Shown one piece after another: positions 24,000 through 36,399 of a stretch of DNA of 64,000 nucleotides. The notes beneath the pieces were generated by a model. The model made no database searches and was not told the DNA's origin. It worked only from the letters and a program-made list of their open reading frames with translations. Each line of letters opens with the position of its first letter. Within the stretch, counting starts at the first letter, position 1. The stretch spans positions 9,429,694 to 9,493,693 of the forward strand of contig CM033120.1 in assembly GCA_019321725.1 (NCBI GenBank), in the 5' to 3' direction. The DNA is from Paulownia fortunei (taxonomy: Eukaryota > Streptophyta > Magnoliopsida > Lamiales > Paulowniaceae). Made by a program: the position numbers and the translations under genes.

Positions 24000-25110
24000 A
24001 ATATCATGATTTATTTAAATCCACCTCTCTCGATATTTGATTTTTTGGTTTTTACTTCTTATGAAATTTGAATCTTTGACAAAGGCTTTCCCTTCTAGTA
24101 ATTTGTTTTTTATCAAATATCTTATTAAAATTCTATTTAAAGGCCAAAATCTTTCTAACATGATATATATCAAAACAATCCATAAAAGTGAGAAACCAAA
24201 ATCAAACTTCCAAACTCTTCAATTGTTCACAAAATTTAATACATGATAAAGTAATATATAGTCTTAAAAAAGAAATGAGAGACCAATATTTTAATTTAAG
24301 CTTATCTTCAACAATATAAATAATATTGACAAAATTTGATATCTGAGAACTAATTTTCAAAGAATGAATATTTTTAAAAATAGAAGTGAGACCAAATTAA
24401 ATTTTATCCTCTTTAATAACTAAAGAGAATATATATTAATTTTAATATGAAAAATAACACATAATAATAAAAAAAAACTTAGCTTTTGAAATGCATAATT
24501 TTTAAAAACAAGAAAAAGATCAAATTAAAGTCTATGCCATAAAAGTATAAATTAATGTTACATATTTTAAATAACTACGTAATTTTGAAACATTACATCA
24601 TATCATCTTTTAAAATGCATTATTTCAAAATATATGAGACCACATATATGTTATGAGGTCCTACAATAAAAGAATTCATAATAATCTATGAAAAAATAAT
24701 GCATTTGAAAACAATAAAGTTTTGATTTTTTAAAAGAATATACTGATTATTATATTGCTAAAGATGGATTTGGCAATAAAGCTTAGAAGCATTTCATTTT
24801 GAAAACAATGCATTTTAAAAATGTGCCCCATTTATAATTATGAAAATTATGATTATTGTTTATGTATAAAATGAATTCATATTTTTTATATGATTGACGA
24901 GACCTTACAATTGAAGTTTTGGTCTTTTCAAAAGAATATACCTTATCACAAATAACTAACGATTAGTCTTTAAAAGTTTTTTTTTTTTCTTCTAAAGCAT
25001 AGATATGGGAGTACTTTAATCTTTAAATAAAATTTTATGAAAGTCATTGATCAAAAACTCTTTTGTCAACAATTCAAATCTTGAAAAAGGTAGATGTCAA
25101 ATACCAAAAT
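24000..25110. repeat. AT-rich repeat block, fourth copy
   Basis: The order of phrases matches 2000-3100 and 5200-6220: ATTTAAATCCACCTCTCT, then AAATTAAATTTTATCCTCTTTAAT, then GAAATGCATAA, and at the end TGATCAAAAACTC followed by CAATTCAAATCTTGAAAAAGG. It is heavily mutated and non-coding. Confidence 0.5.
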
Positions 25111-25312
25111 TTTAGAAGATAGAGGTTAATGCAAAATAACTTAAACCAGGACATAGAACTTGGGTATAATTAAATAGTACTAGAAATATAAATTCTTGTA
25201 GAATTTTCCAAAGGAACATAAAAGAGCTTCTCATTTGTAGTTGGAAAATTAAAAAAAAAAAAAAAGAAGGCATAAAAGACAAGGCAACCAGACATTTAGG
25301 TGAGAGTGAGCC

Positions 25313-25400
25313 CCCAACAAAGACACGAGCCAAGGGGGTGGGCGGCTTCACCCAACAGAGACGGAGATAAAGGGCGCGGGCGGTGTAGCTGCCCCCAACT
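25313..25400. repeat. Short GC-rich tandem repeat
   Basis: Units of about 38-42 bp start CCCAACA and end in a GGGCGG run followed by CTTCA or TGTAGCTGC, at 25313-25350 and 25351-25392, with a third start CCCAACTC at 25393. This is the most GC-rich patch in its surroundings. No gene is apparent. Confidence 0.5.
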
Positions 25401-25636
25401 CATTGAAAATTTTAAATTAATATATTAAATTTTAAAATTTTATTCCTTTTAAATTATAAAAATACTTTTTCATTTATTATTTTTAATAAAAAACAAATCT
25501 GGTCCTCAGTCTCCTCCTGTCGTGAGGACATGGATAATAACTACTTACATCAGTACTACAAAAACACCAAAATAACTAAGATATAGAACAAAAACTAACC
25601 CAATTGAAAATATCTCCACAACGGGGCCTTGGAGCT

Positions 25637-28603
25637 CTACCCACCTTGGAAAAAATCAAGTCTCAATCTTTTATTGAGCAATATTGTCCCGACGATTCCC
25701 CAAAATCCAAAAGGAAAACCAAGTCCCATAGCTATATAAAACCCTTGAGTTATAAGCTTATCATCAAGATTGTTGTCGCCACTAAACTTTGGATCTTGAT
25801 TATTTGTTTCATCTCCCGGACAAGGTTTCAAGGAAGGATGCCCACATAGTCCCAAGTTGCCCGTATATGCTGATTCGTCAAAAGTCAGTATTTGAGTGGT
25901 GAATGGAATTCTACCAGACAAGTTGTTGTAGGACAAATTTAAAACTCCGAGGTGGCCCAATCGGGAAAGACTTGTTGGAATACCACCAGTAAGGCGGTTT
26001 CTTGATAAATCAAGAAAATTTAACAGCTCTAGCCAACCAATGTTTTCAGGAATATGTCCAACCAAGTTGTTTCCCGAAAGGTTCAAACCAACAAAGCCGA
26101 TCAGCTTTGTCATCTCAGAAGGGATTTCACCAAGTAAATTATTGCTCGAGAAATCGATGAGTTTAACAAGGCCTAAGTTATTCATGTACTTGACCTCGTT
26201 TCCTTTCCACATCAAATTTGCACTAGCCAAGGAACTACGCTGTGGTGCGATGCCATCAGTTAAACTTGCTAGATCCCATCCGGCACTAGAAACGAAGAGC
26301 AAAAGAGTTGGACGACTCACTTTTGCAGACATGACTGTGAGATTGTACAAGCACTTTGGTATTACTCCAGAAATCTTGTTTGAAGAAAGGTCTAGTATCT
26401 GGATACCTGTCAGACGACATATGCTTGACGGCATGCTACCGTTGAACTGATTGGAGGATAGGCTTAGAACCACCAGGTTTGAAATGCTATCTCCTATCCA
26501 GGATGGTATTATGCCAGTCAACATATTTTGTCCCAGATCAATCATCCCCAAGTTTGTACACTTTTTCATAGATGTTGGAATTCCTCCAGAGAAACTATTA
26601 TTTCGTAATTGCAGCAAAGAAAGAGCATGTAGTGAGCCAAATGAGTCGGGGATCTTTCCAGAGAAATGATTGTTTGCCAAGTTAATATATCGTAGCCTAT
26701 CAAAGTTAGTAAAACAATTAGGAAGCTGGCCTAAAAACATGTTATCTGAGAGGTCAAGCAAACTCCAATATCTGACATGGCACAAAAAAGTGACTGAACC
26801 TGAAATTTGGTTTCTTGATAGGTCCAATCTTATTCCATCGCTTGGCAAAGGTGCCGGAGAGTTACTACTAAAGTTGAAGGTAGAGAATGAAATGACAGGA
26901 ACGACACCATAAATTTGGTTATTTGATGCATTAAGATGTACCAGTTTACGTGATATGTTGCCAAACCAAGGGGGGATGGTGTCTGAAATTTTAGTATGTG
27001 ATAGATCGAGATACACTAATTCTTTCTGCGTTTGAAGCCATTTGGGAAAATGTGGTCCTATTTTACAGTGCGCCAGACTTATGTACTTTAGTTGAAAATG
27101 AGGAAGCCACAGAGGGCTACAGTTTATAACAAATGAATTGGAAGGCAAGTCTAGTACCCGTAATTGGGGGAGATTGAGCATGGCTTCTGTGATTGTGCCT
27201 TCCAGGTGATTTGAACCGAGGCACAATATCTCCAACTGAGATAGACGTCCGATGCTTTCGGTTAAGGTTCCATTGAAAAAATTGTTGTTAAGATACAACT
27301 GTTTCAATGATAAAGAAAATGAAAGACGAGGAACCAAATCAGTAAGCTGGTTACTAGACAAATCAAGAACAACAAGATAAGGGAGTTGTAGGTAGCCATC
27401 TGGGACGGACCCATTCAATTGATTGTGCCCGAGTCTCAATTCTGTCAAAAATGGAAATCTTGAAATATTAGGAATTGGTCCACTTATCCTATTCCGACTC
27501 AAATCAAGATACTGCAGCTTGTTTTGTGTAGGCCCAGACAAGTTCATCACTACTTCAGAAAGCTGTCCGGTTATACGGTTGGATAACAGGTTTAAGTGTA
27601 TTAAGCTGCTCATATTCCCAAAGTATTTAGGAATCCCACCTTCAAGATAACTGTCAGAGAGATCAAGATGGGAGAGGAACAGTATGTTCCTAAAAGCACC
27701 AGGAATGGGACCACTTAAGTCATTAGCAGAGAGATCAATGGAAGTAAGGCTACTACTGAAGTTTAACAACCAACGGAACGTAGATGGGAAGATATCATTC
27801 CTTGTGAAACCATTCCTTGAGAAATCGAGGATGGCAAGATGAGTGGAAGCATTAATCAGAGGAAGCGAAGAAGGATTGATTTCTGGAGGATAGCAGTCTC
27901 TCAAGTGTATTTCTTTTATGGAAGCTAGTTTACTTATTGCCTCTAGCCAATTGGTTGCGTTTGAGAGACTAACAGAACTGAGGTCAAGGTATTCCAGTGA
28001 CCGAAGATGAGAGAGCCAATCAAGATTTTCACTGTAACAAGTGTAAGGTTGGTAAGTTTGGCGAAGATCAAGATATTGCAACTTGGAAAGGTTCCCAAAC
28101 TGATGTGGAATTGATCCCCTAAAATAAGCATGAGAAAGATTGAGATACTGTAATTTGCTAAGAGAACCTATGAAGCTTGGGAAAGGGGAATAATTAAAAT
28201 CATTAAAACTGAGGTCTAGATAGTTCAAGTATTACAGTTCAAGCAATGAATGACTAATGGTACCTTTTAGAGGTGCACTAGGCCTAAAACCGTTTCGTGA
28301 TGGACCGCCAAGATTCAGTCCTGTAACGTGATTACTTCGGTTATCGCAGTGGACACCTCTCCATTTGCAGCAGTCCATTCTATTTTCTTCGTTACCCCAA
28401 GAAGAGAGTCGGCCATATTCATCAACAAGTTCGTCTTTGAACTTGAGAAGTGCTCGTCTCTCCTTCTCCAAGCACCTCATTCTACTAGTAATCTCCACCT
28501 CTGACAAATGTCCAAGGGTATGTCCTAAGCTGAACAATATCACAATACTTAACATATGAAGAAACTGAAAGAACTTATGTTCAATGATCATCGCTAAATC
28601 CAT
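25637..28603 (-). pseudogene. LRR receptor-like protein (EIX2/Cf type) with one in-frame stop
   Basis: A single minus-strand frame of 989 codons encodes a plasma-membrane receptor-like protein of the kind that senses microbial or developmental signals and works through SOBIR1/BAK1-type partner kinases. The start chosen is the ATG at 28603: it opens a clear signal peptide (FFQFLHMLSIVILFSLGHTL) and sits about 80 bases below a TATA box. Next come the LRR N-terminal cap (CLEKERRALLKFKDEL, then DCCKWRGVHCD), more than 25 leucine-rich repeats of the LxxLxLxxNxLxGxIP kind, an island at about residues 755-805 (WKGNEVKYMNNL), four more repeats, the C-terminal cap (NLGLCGHPSLKPCP), an acidic stretch and a transmembrane helix (GFYIAMGLGFPFGFWGIVG). 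There is no kinase, as expected. Codon 124 is TAA at 28232-28234, between LLEL and YLNYLDLS; no frame shift accompanies it. The tail after the membrane is very short. It may be a recent null allele or a sequencing error. Confidence 0.93.
28232..28234 (-). other. Premature TAA codon in the receptor-like protein gene
   Basis: The plus-strand bases TTA give TAA on the coding strand, in the first leucine-rich repeat. A single base change from CAA or AAA would explain it. The frame on both sides is intact for 123 and about 864 codons. Confidence 0.9.
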
Positions 28604-28683
28604 GTGGTTGACAGAAGGAAGCAGGTGAAGTGGAGAAAGATATGTGCTGTGAATTCGGGTATAGGTTCTAGTTATTGCACCCA

Positions 28684-28691
28684 TATTTATA
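28684..28691 (-). promoter_or_regulatory. Probable TATA box of the receptor-like protein gene
   Basis: The coding strand reads TATAAATA here, 80 bases upstream of the ATG at 28603. The implied leader is about 50 bases. A run of 14 C lies further upstream at 28797-28810. Confidence 0.6.
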
Positions 28692-28959
28692 AGCACCAAA
28701 TAGAGAGAGAAAAAAAAAATGGTCAGTCAAGAAGACTTGCTATTAGGTACTAGTACTGTAGAGAAGATCTGACTTGGACTTGCTGACAATAAGTCGCCCC
28801 CCCCCCCCCCAAAGCGAAAAAGGTAAGAAAAAATACAAAGAACGAAAAATGAGTACTGAAAACCATCTTGATGCATGAGCATTTGCTTAATTGTCATACT
28901 GGTATATGAACTTTCGATAATAGCTTTATTGGTGCATTTTGACAGGATTCCAACCAATT

Positions 28960-29292
28960 TGTGTAGGATTAGGGAAGAATTGACAAATCAATAACAAAAA
29001 ATAAAAATGAGATAAAATATAAAAGTTAAAAAAACAGAGACGAATGAAATTTTGACATATGTCCTAAAAAAATCGAAAATGTAGTAATGTTGGCCGATTT
29101 TTCTCTAAAACAACCAGTATTGCTTTTACTTTGTCTTCACTTTCATCAATATTAGTTTTGTACCTAGATCTTGGTTACTGTAGTATTCATTATTTATTAG
29201 AATACCTAACAAATTTTTATATGTAATGTCAATATTATTTTAGCACTTAGATCTTAGTTACTTTTTAGAATTAATTACCCTCTTAATTAGGA
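28960..29292. other. AT-rich intergenic DNA, nothing recognised
   Basis: No gene, repeat end or RNA was recognised between the receptor gene's upstream region and the small element at 29293. Confidence 0.5.
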
Positions 29293-29446
29293 TAATTACA
29301 CGCTCCTCCCCCTTATTTTAACGAAAAATGCTAATCTCTATCACTAAAATTTGTGTGATCCTCCCAATTTGTTCTTCTATGGATTGTTGTGTTTTATGTT
29401 GACACAAGTACCTTTCATGGTTGGGGGAGGGGGTAACTATAATTAC
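29293..29446. mobile_element. Small MITE-like element
   Basis: The left end reads TAATTACACGCTCCTCCCCC and the right end, on the other strand, GTAATTATAGTTACCCCCTC. The phrase pattern of C-rich ends, 'AATTTGTGTGATCCTCCC' and 'TTCATGGTTGGGGGAGGGGG' resembles a widespread family of short plant DNA transposons. It is about 154 bp, without coding capacity. The exact ends and the target duplication were not established. Confidence 0.45.
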
Positions 29447-29779
29447 ATAAAGTAAAATGGTATTTTCTGTAAGTTATTGAAGAACGCACAGAAATGGCTC
29501 CAATATGGGGTGTGCTTGTATATAGAAAATTTGAAGGTGTATAATAGAATCTTTTTTTCATGTCCATGTGGGAGATAATTTATCATGATATTGATAAAAA
29601 TTTGCTATTTTTGGCAGACTATATATTGTTTTTCAAGATTCATGTTCAGCCATTATGAAGGTATATATTGAAGCATAGCATTGTAAATGTTAATATGTAT
29701 TTCATTGTAATAAGTTTTAATTATATACAAAATATATCATTGTAATAAGTTGAAATTACCTACTCAATTTACCATTCTC

Positions 29780-29899
29780 AAATTGAAGACAACAAAATTC
29801 TCCGTGGTTGAACACTCAACTCACCGGTTGTCGTGCTAAGTTGGCATCGTCCGCTTGAGTATCGTCATCGTTCTAATTGCATATTATTTGTGCACTTTT
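29780..29899 (+). pseudogene. Probable ITS2 relic of nuclear rDNA (left of copia-1)
   Basis: The phrase GTGGTTGAACACTCAACTC followed by GGTTGTCGTGC resembles the middle of plant ITS2. It ends at the target duplication CTTTT (29895-29899). Across the 10.3-kb copia element the sequence resumes at 40241 with the 5' end of 25S rRNA, as expected for ITS2 followed by 25S. The ITS2 match alone is modest; the position relative to the 25S part is the stronger argument. Confidence 0.55.
29895..29899. other. Target-site duplication CTTTT (left, copia-1)
   Basis: CTTTT precedes the TG of the LTR at 29900 and recurs exactly at 40236-40240 after the other LTR. Confidence 0.85.
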
Positions 29900-31949
29900 T
29901 GTTAGAGTAGGATACTCAATACCCTAATTAGATTGGGTGTATTGTACTATTTTTTTTTTTGTAAAAATAATATAATTAAGAATTATATCAATAAAAGGAC
30001 ACTTTCTTTATCTTATATTTTGTATTTTTTTGTCTTTCTATTCATTAGATAAAGTCCTTACACCAAATTTAGTTATGGAGTATGATAGCGATCATAAAAC
30101 ATATCTCTAAGGTTTTGACCTTAAATAAGTTATGAGACGATGGCTTTTTGAGACGGGACATTAAATAGTTCAGTATGACTCGCGCATAAGATGTGTGCTC
30201 CTAAGACGAGAATCTCGCATTTCATCGGCATTACCGTAGAGACGCGATGCATATATATGGGTGTTTGTTAGAGAACAAGTATACCAAATATGGTTTATAA
30301 GGAATTCTTAGTTGGAGGCTTTATCTATTGAAATAAGACTTTCTATATTGCGATAGTACATAGTTAATCCTCGCACTTGAGACATGATGGTAGTCTTATG
30401 TGCATCCTGCAACACTTTGATATATCTTTTGATTGGTTGACAATCATGAAAGGGGTATATTAGGCGTTGCACTGGTGTACATGGAGATTTGTTAGTAGTC
30501 AACATAGAATCCGACATTTGTATTTTTAGCAAGGGAATCTCAAGTATTTTCATATTTCGTGATTCAAATACCTTGGTCAAGGTAAGATGAATTTTGATTT
30601 ATTGGGAACATTGGAACTTAAAATGAGATAGGTTTACTCGTTATTTCACCTAAAATTAGTTTGTTATAATTACTTGTTTGGTGTTTTTATGAATAGTGGA
30701 GCTCTGAGAATTAAGGAATTAATTCCAAACAAATTAATTAATTGAATTAATAATCAAAATAATTGTTATTCATAAGTTACAAATGTTGTAAGCCCACTAT
30801 TAGTTTAGTTGTAAACCTAAGTGACATTTCTATTTTGAAATTTTATAATGGTTGGGAATTAATTAATTAATATTAATTACTTAATTAATTAAGAATTTTA
30901 TTTAATTTAATAGTTAAATTAAATTATTCGATTTAATAATTGGATCATTCAATTGGACCTAATTTGATTATGAAGCACAGTTGGAGTAAATTAAAATTAG
31001 TGTGAGATTAAATCAATTGGATTGATTTATGATTTTTTAATTTTAAGTCTAAAAATTAATGTAGATCACTTAAAAAGCCCACTAGAATATGAAGAGGATA
31101 ATTAAAATAAATATAATTTATTTAATTAATATATTTATATAAATAAATAAATAGTGATCGATTTTTATGTTATAAAAACTTGCCACTAGGATATTTATTA
31201 TTTTTATATAAATATATATATCTATCCTTATATTATTTGAAAAGTTTAAATAAATATCAAGAATGTATGTAGATCAAATTTTGAAGTTATTAAAAATTGA
31301 CAAAACTCTCCAAGTGTTGGAGAATAAAATTTTCAGCCCCTAGAAATATGGTAAGGGCCGAAAATTCCATCATTTTTTTGGGAAAAAAATATTTTGTCTT
31401 GTCTTCTATTTTTTTTCTCCAAGAAAAAGAGAAGAAAAAGATAGAAAAGAAAAAGGTTTCTTGGAAAATCTTATTTTTCTTGTTCTTTAAAGAAAATTAT
31501 TTTCTTGATATTCTCATCACATCAAAATTTCAAGAACTAAAAGAATTAATTTTTATTATCTTTTGATAGTTTGTTCTTAATCCATCAGTTGGGTTAAAGG
31601 GCAAAATTTACTCCGAATCTTGATTAAAAATGGCTTTAAGATACCAACGAATCCTTTTAATCGATGTTGCTTTTCATATCGCGGACCTGATAGAGTGGGG
31701 ACACGTGAATCCCTGCGAGTTTGATAAGCGAGGAATATAGTAATTGATTTCTTTGTTCCCTATATCAACTGGAGTGCTCAAAGGTATAAATCTAAAATTT
31801 AATATATTTGTTTATAAACATTCACTTAAATAAGGGCGATCGTTAGGATCGTTTTCGTATCGAATGATGTATTTATCTAATAAATATATATTTTTATAAA
31901 AAAATTAATTTTTCGCTATGCATGCCCCTGCAATTATAACGAACTCAAT
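29900..31949 (+). repeat. 5' LTR of copia-1
   Basis: This repeat of about 2050 bp starts TGTTAGAGTAGG and ends near AACTCAAT, just before the PBS. It shares with 38162-40235 phrases such as CCCTAATTAGATTGGGTGTA and TTTTTGAGACGGGACAT. Open frames inside it are chance. Confidence 0.9.
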
Positions 31950-31951
31950 TG

Positions 31952-31964
31952 TGGTATTAGAGTC
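31952..31964 (+). other. Primer-binding site of copia-1
   Basis: TGGTATTAGAGTC follows the LTR. The usual plant site complementary to initiator tRNA-Met is TGGTATCAGAGC, so this has a transition and one extra change. Confidence 0.8.
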
Positions 31965-33410
31965 ACGGTTTCACTTGTTTAGTGTGCATGATTTAAATTA
32001 TTTAAATTCATGTTTAGAATATTAAATTTGATTTTGCATGATTACTGCAATTGATGATTGGAATTTTATGTAATTGTCTTTATTCAAATTATTTAAATAG
32101 TGAAAAAAAAGGAAAACAAAATGGGTTGTGCGCGCAACGACAACAAACAGGATGCATGTTGCATCGCTCGTAGTTAAGGTGCCTATGCGTATCCCTGCAA
32201 CACTACGCGCACCAAGGCAACCTTGCGTGCGCGCAACGGCAAACCATCGTGCTGCTCGTCACGTCATTTTTTGGTGTTCGTTTTGTTTTGACTTTCTGTA
32301 ATTTTAAAATTAAATGTTAATTTTAGTTAATTTTGAAATTTTTTTTTTCAAAGAAAAATTGTTTTTCAAGAATTATCCCAAGTAAAAAAAAACTGTGTTT
32401 AACAACTTGGTAAGTTTACATATTTTGATAATTGTATGTGATATTTATTATGAATATGTATGGATGATCATGAGTCATTAGACTAATGTGATTGATTTTA
32501 TTTATTATTTTTTGCTTTTTAAAATGGGGCCTGCGAACTACTTATTCTATCTATGTAAGTTATTTATTTTCTGCAAAGAGATTAAAATAGATGGTGATGT
32601 TTTTCTTTTTCCTTGGAGGATAACGGAGAATCAAAATGGAGGTTCCAAAGAAGGCCCATGATTGTGTGAGATACAATTATATAATAGAATAGACTCTATT
32701 TTATTTTATTACCTTTGGACTGACCTTAGGTCCAATTTGGTTTGTTATATATGACTCGTTCATGATTATTTTTTTATTTAAGTATGTATTAGAGGCATGC
32801 TTAGCGTTTTATTTAATATTTTTATGCTATGCAATGATATTATGATGTCATGTATTAAATAACCAACTTAATTTTAATTATGATGAGGTGTTAGATGAAA
32901 TCAAACCCCACTTAATTTACGAAAGAATTTGTAATAAAATTTAATTTCAAATAAAAATGGATAAGTTAGGTAGGGCCTATCGTTCTATGCTTATCATCAC
33001 ATGTAGATATATGACGACTGCTACCGTATTTGATCACTAGCCATGAGTTATGGGTTGGTCTTTTATTAGAAAGTTGTGATCTCTACCAAGTATAGAGATG
33101 CTCGTGGGATGGAATCGTCATTATGAGTTCTATTTGACACTTAGTAGCATATGAGCTCATAAAATTAGGGTATATAGGAAGAGGTGAGGCAAAATAAACT
33201 TGAGGACTATATAGTGATACAATCGTCAAATAGTTGACTACCGATAGAAAATTTGATGGGCTTATAAAATTGGAGTATGAAATATTTCCATTGGATCTCA
33301 AGCCCACTAAGAAATTCATTTTCTTAAAATCTCATTGGAGGTGATAGAATTCAAAAAAAATAATAGGAGACAATTTTCTGCTTTGTGCATATTTTGTAAA
33401 TTTTTCTACT
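31965..33410 (+). other. Untranslated leader of copia-1
   Basis: This stretch lies between PBS and gag and has no coding signal. A GC-rich patch at 32127-32268 contains near-palindromic TTGTGCGCGCAACG and GTGCGCGCAACGG, unlike the surrounding AT-rich sequence. Confidence 0.55.
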
Positions 33411-34230
33411 AAAATGACAAAGAATCTACTAGCAACAATTCTTGAACAAAACAAATTATATGAACCAAACTTTGTCGATTGATTAAGAAACTTTAAGATA
33501 GTCCTTCAATATGAGAAGAAAGCATATATCCTCAACATCGTGTTTCCTTCGATTCTACTCATATTGCTTTAGAGGTTAATATAGGTTACCTACGCCATGT
33601 TGATAATAATCTACAGGCTCGATGCTATATGCTAGAATCAATATCAAATGAGTTGCAGAGGTAGAATAAAGATCAAGATATTGCTTATGGGATCCTCCTT
33701 CACCTACAAGAGTTGTATGGTGAACGTACTCGACAAACGAGATATTAGATCTCAAAAGAGCTTTCAAATATCGTATGACTAAGGGCTCTTCAGTCCATAA
33801 CCATGGATTGAAGATGATAGCTCTTGTTGAAAGGTTGGCGTCCCTTGGAGTCGTTATGAAGAACGAACTCTATACGAACCTTCTACTGCAGTCTCTAACT
33901 TCCTCATTTGACACATTTGTTGTCAACTTTAACATGCACAACATGGAGACTAGTCTCTCTGAGTTTGTGAATATGTTACAGACAGCTGAGTCCATCATGA
34001 TAAAGGACAAGCCAGTTTTGGATGTTAGATTTTCTTTCAGATCAAAAGCTAAAAAGACTAAGAAATAAAAGAGAAAAAGAAAGGGTTTCTCTAAACTTAA
34101 CAAGTTGAAGGTGAAGGGCGGTGTCAAGAACATTTCTTCTCAAGCCAATGACAAGTGTTATTACTATGGCAAACCAGGGCACTGGAAGTGGAACTGCAAG
34201 GAGTGTCTTGAAAGCTTGAAGAGTTTAGGT
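33411..34230 (+). pseudogene. Copia-1 gag
   Basis: Gag opens with ATGACAAAGAATCTACTAGC at 33411. Readable parts include ILEQNKLYEPNFVD, LRNFKIVLQYEKKAYIL, then SSVHNHGLKMIALVERLASL and LLLQSLTSSFDTFVVNF in the frame 33775-34068. The zinc knuckle around 34155-34200 reads CYYYGKPGHWKWNC; the second Cys of CX2C has become Tyr. Gag forms the particle; this copy has stops and shifts. Confidence 0.85.
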
Positions 34231-36399
34231 ATATATTTTGTTAAAGTTAACTTGTCTATTAATGATGTTTCTTGGGTATTGAATACTGATTGTGGCTCAC
34301 ATATCTGCAATGATTTGCAGATGATGACAAAAAGTAAAAGGTTAGATAGAGGAGAGACATTCCAAAAGATGGGGAATGGAGCAAGAGTTGTTGCATTAGC
34401 TATAGACCTGTTAATCTATCTTTTGAAAATGGTTCTATAATAGTTTTGAACAACTATCTTTTTGTTCCAGATATTATTAAGAACATTGTCTTTATTCTGT
34501 TTTTTGGATAGAAAAGGTTTTAGATTTACCATTAAGAATTGAAATTTTTCTATTTTCAAACATTCTGATTTTATCTAATTAGGTTCTTTGATGAATCTTT
34601 TATATATTGTTACTCCACATAATCTCATTTTCATAATTCAATAAAATAAAAGAAAAATTAGATAATTCATAGTTCTATGAGCCTATGGTATGCAAGATTA
34701 GGGCATATTTATGAGAAAATGATTAACAAGTTGGCATAATTGCTAGATCTGAAGAACGAACAAGAACTCCTAATAGTGAATACTGCCTCAAAAGAAAGAT
34801 GACGTAATCTCCACTTGTTAGAAAAGTGGAGCGAGGCAAACATCTATTGGATTTGATTCATACAGATGTATGTGGGCCACAAAGTGTTATTGTCCAAAGG
34901 AACTATAACTACTTCTTAGCTTTTAGCGATTACTCTCTAGGTATGGTTATGTGTACCTTTTAAGGTATAACTCTGAAGTGTTTGAAAAGTTCAAATAATT
35001 CAGAAGTGAAGTAGAGAAACAAACTAACTTAAGTATAAAGACTCTTTGATCTGATCGAGAAGGTGAATACTTAAGCACAGAGTTTTTAGATTATCTAAAA
35101 GAGAATGAGATTTTCTCACAGTGGACTCCTATTGCTACTCCACAACTTAATAGAGTTGCGGAGCATAGAAATGGAATTTTGTTGGATATGGTTTAATCAA
35201 TGATGAGCTTCACTACATTACCACACGCCTTAGAAACAGTGGCATACCTAATTAATAGGGTGTTATCCAAAGTCGTGCTCAAAACACTATATGAAATATG
35301 GTGTGGTAAGAGATCTTCCTATAAATACCTTAGGGCATGAGGGTGTGCTGCTTATGTGAAACAACAAGTTGGAGATAAGTTGAATATGAGATCTAGCTTA
35401 TATAAGTTCATGGGGTACCCAAAGAACTCTATTGGATACTATTTCTACGACACCTTATAACAAAAGGTGTTTGTTTTAAGGAATATCACCTTCCTCGAAG
35501 AAGAATTTCTTTCAGAGAGTATTAACAAAGTTGTGGAACTTGAAGAAGTTTAAGAATCACAGAACACCCCAACTGTCACAGTAGATGACACACCAGCTAT
35601 TGTTGGGCCCTCTAAGGTACAACCTCTTCATAGATCCGAAAGGGCCTCAAGGAGGCGATGTTTGACATCGACTCAAAAAAATGGCGAGAAGCTATATAAT
35701 TTTAGATGGTCTCCATGTACTCTAATAAGGTATAGACCTTGGTGGACCCACCATAGAGAACTATTCTCATTATCTGCAAATGGGTCTACAAACAGAAGCT
35801 TGGATTAGATAGAGAGGTAGCAACCTGTAAGATACGTCTGATAGCAAAAGGTTATACTTAGAAACAAAGAATGGATTATGAGGAAACTTTTTCACTAGTG
35901 GTGATGCTTAAATCCATCTAGATTTTGCTGGCTATATCTACATATTATGACTATGAGATATGTCAAATGGATATGAAGACCACTTTTTTTAATGAAAACA
36001 TTAATAAAGAGATCGATATGAAGTAGCCAGAAGGCTTTATATCTAGTGGGAGCGAGCAAAAGTTTTGCAAGCTCCAAAAATCCATTTATGGACTCAAATA
36101 AGCTTCAAGGAGTTGGAACATCTGGTTTTATGAAATAATCACAATGTTTGATTTTTTTAAGAATCTAGATGAACCATGTGTCTACAAGAAGGTTAGTGGG
36201 AGTGCAGTTACATTTTTTGTGATCACGTTGATAACATTATACTCATTGGGAATGATGTAGGGATGTTGCATTCAATGATAACTTTGTTGTCTAATCAGTT
36301 TTCCATGAAGGACTTGGGAGATGCATCTTTTATAGTAGGGATAAAGATCTTTAGAGATAGATCTAGAAGGATGATCGAACTATCTCAGTCTATGGTTTG
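34231..36399 (+). pseudogene. Copia-1 protease, integrase and reverse transcriptase
   Basis: Protease is at about 34270-34310 (WVLNTDCGSHIC, where related elements have DTGCGSHIC). Integrase runs at about 34770-35200, with LLDLIHTDVCGPQS, YFLAFSDYS and later FLDYLKENEIFSQWTPIATP. Reverse transcriptase runs from about 35660 to 36396, with WVYKQKLGLDREV, QMDMKTTFFNENINKEIDMK and HVDNIILIG, in which the YVDD active site is changed to HVDN. It ends at ELSQSM at 36396, where a foreign segment begins. Numerous stops make it inactive. Confidence 0.85.

Noticed and set aside
26040..28559. Plus-strand frames opposite the receptor-like protein gene
   Set aside because: They mirror the leucine-rich repeats of the real gene on the other strand.
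28684..28699. Longer receptor start upstream of 28603
   Set aside because: The extra N-terminus overlaps the TATA box and would bury the signal peptide; the ATG at 28603 fits better.
30308..31566. Open frames in the copia-1 LTR
   Set aside because: They lie inside the LTR; neither has recognisable domains, and the matching stretch of the other LTR does not conserve them.
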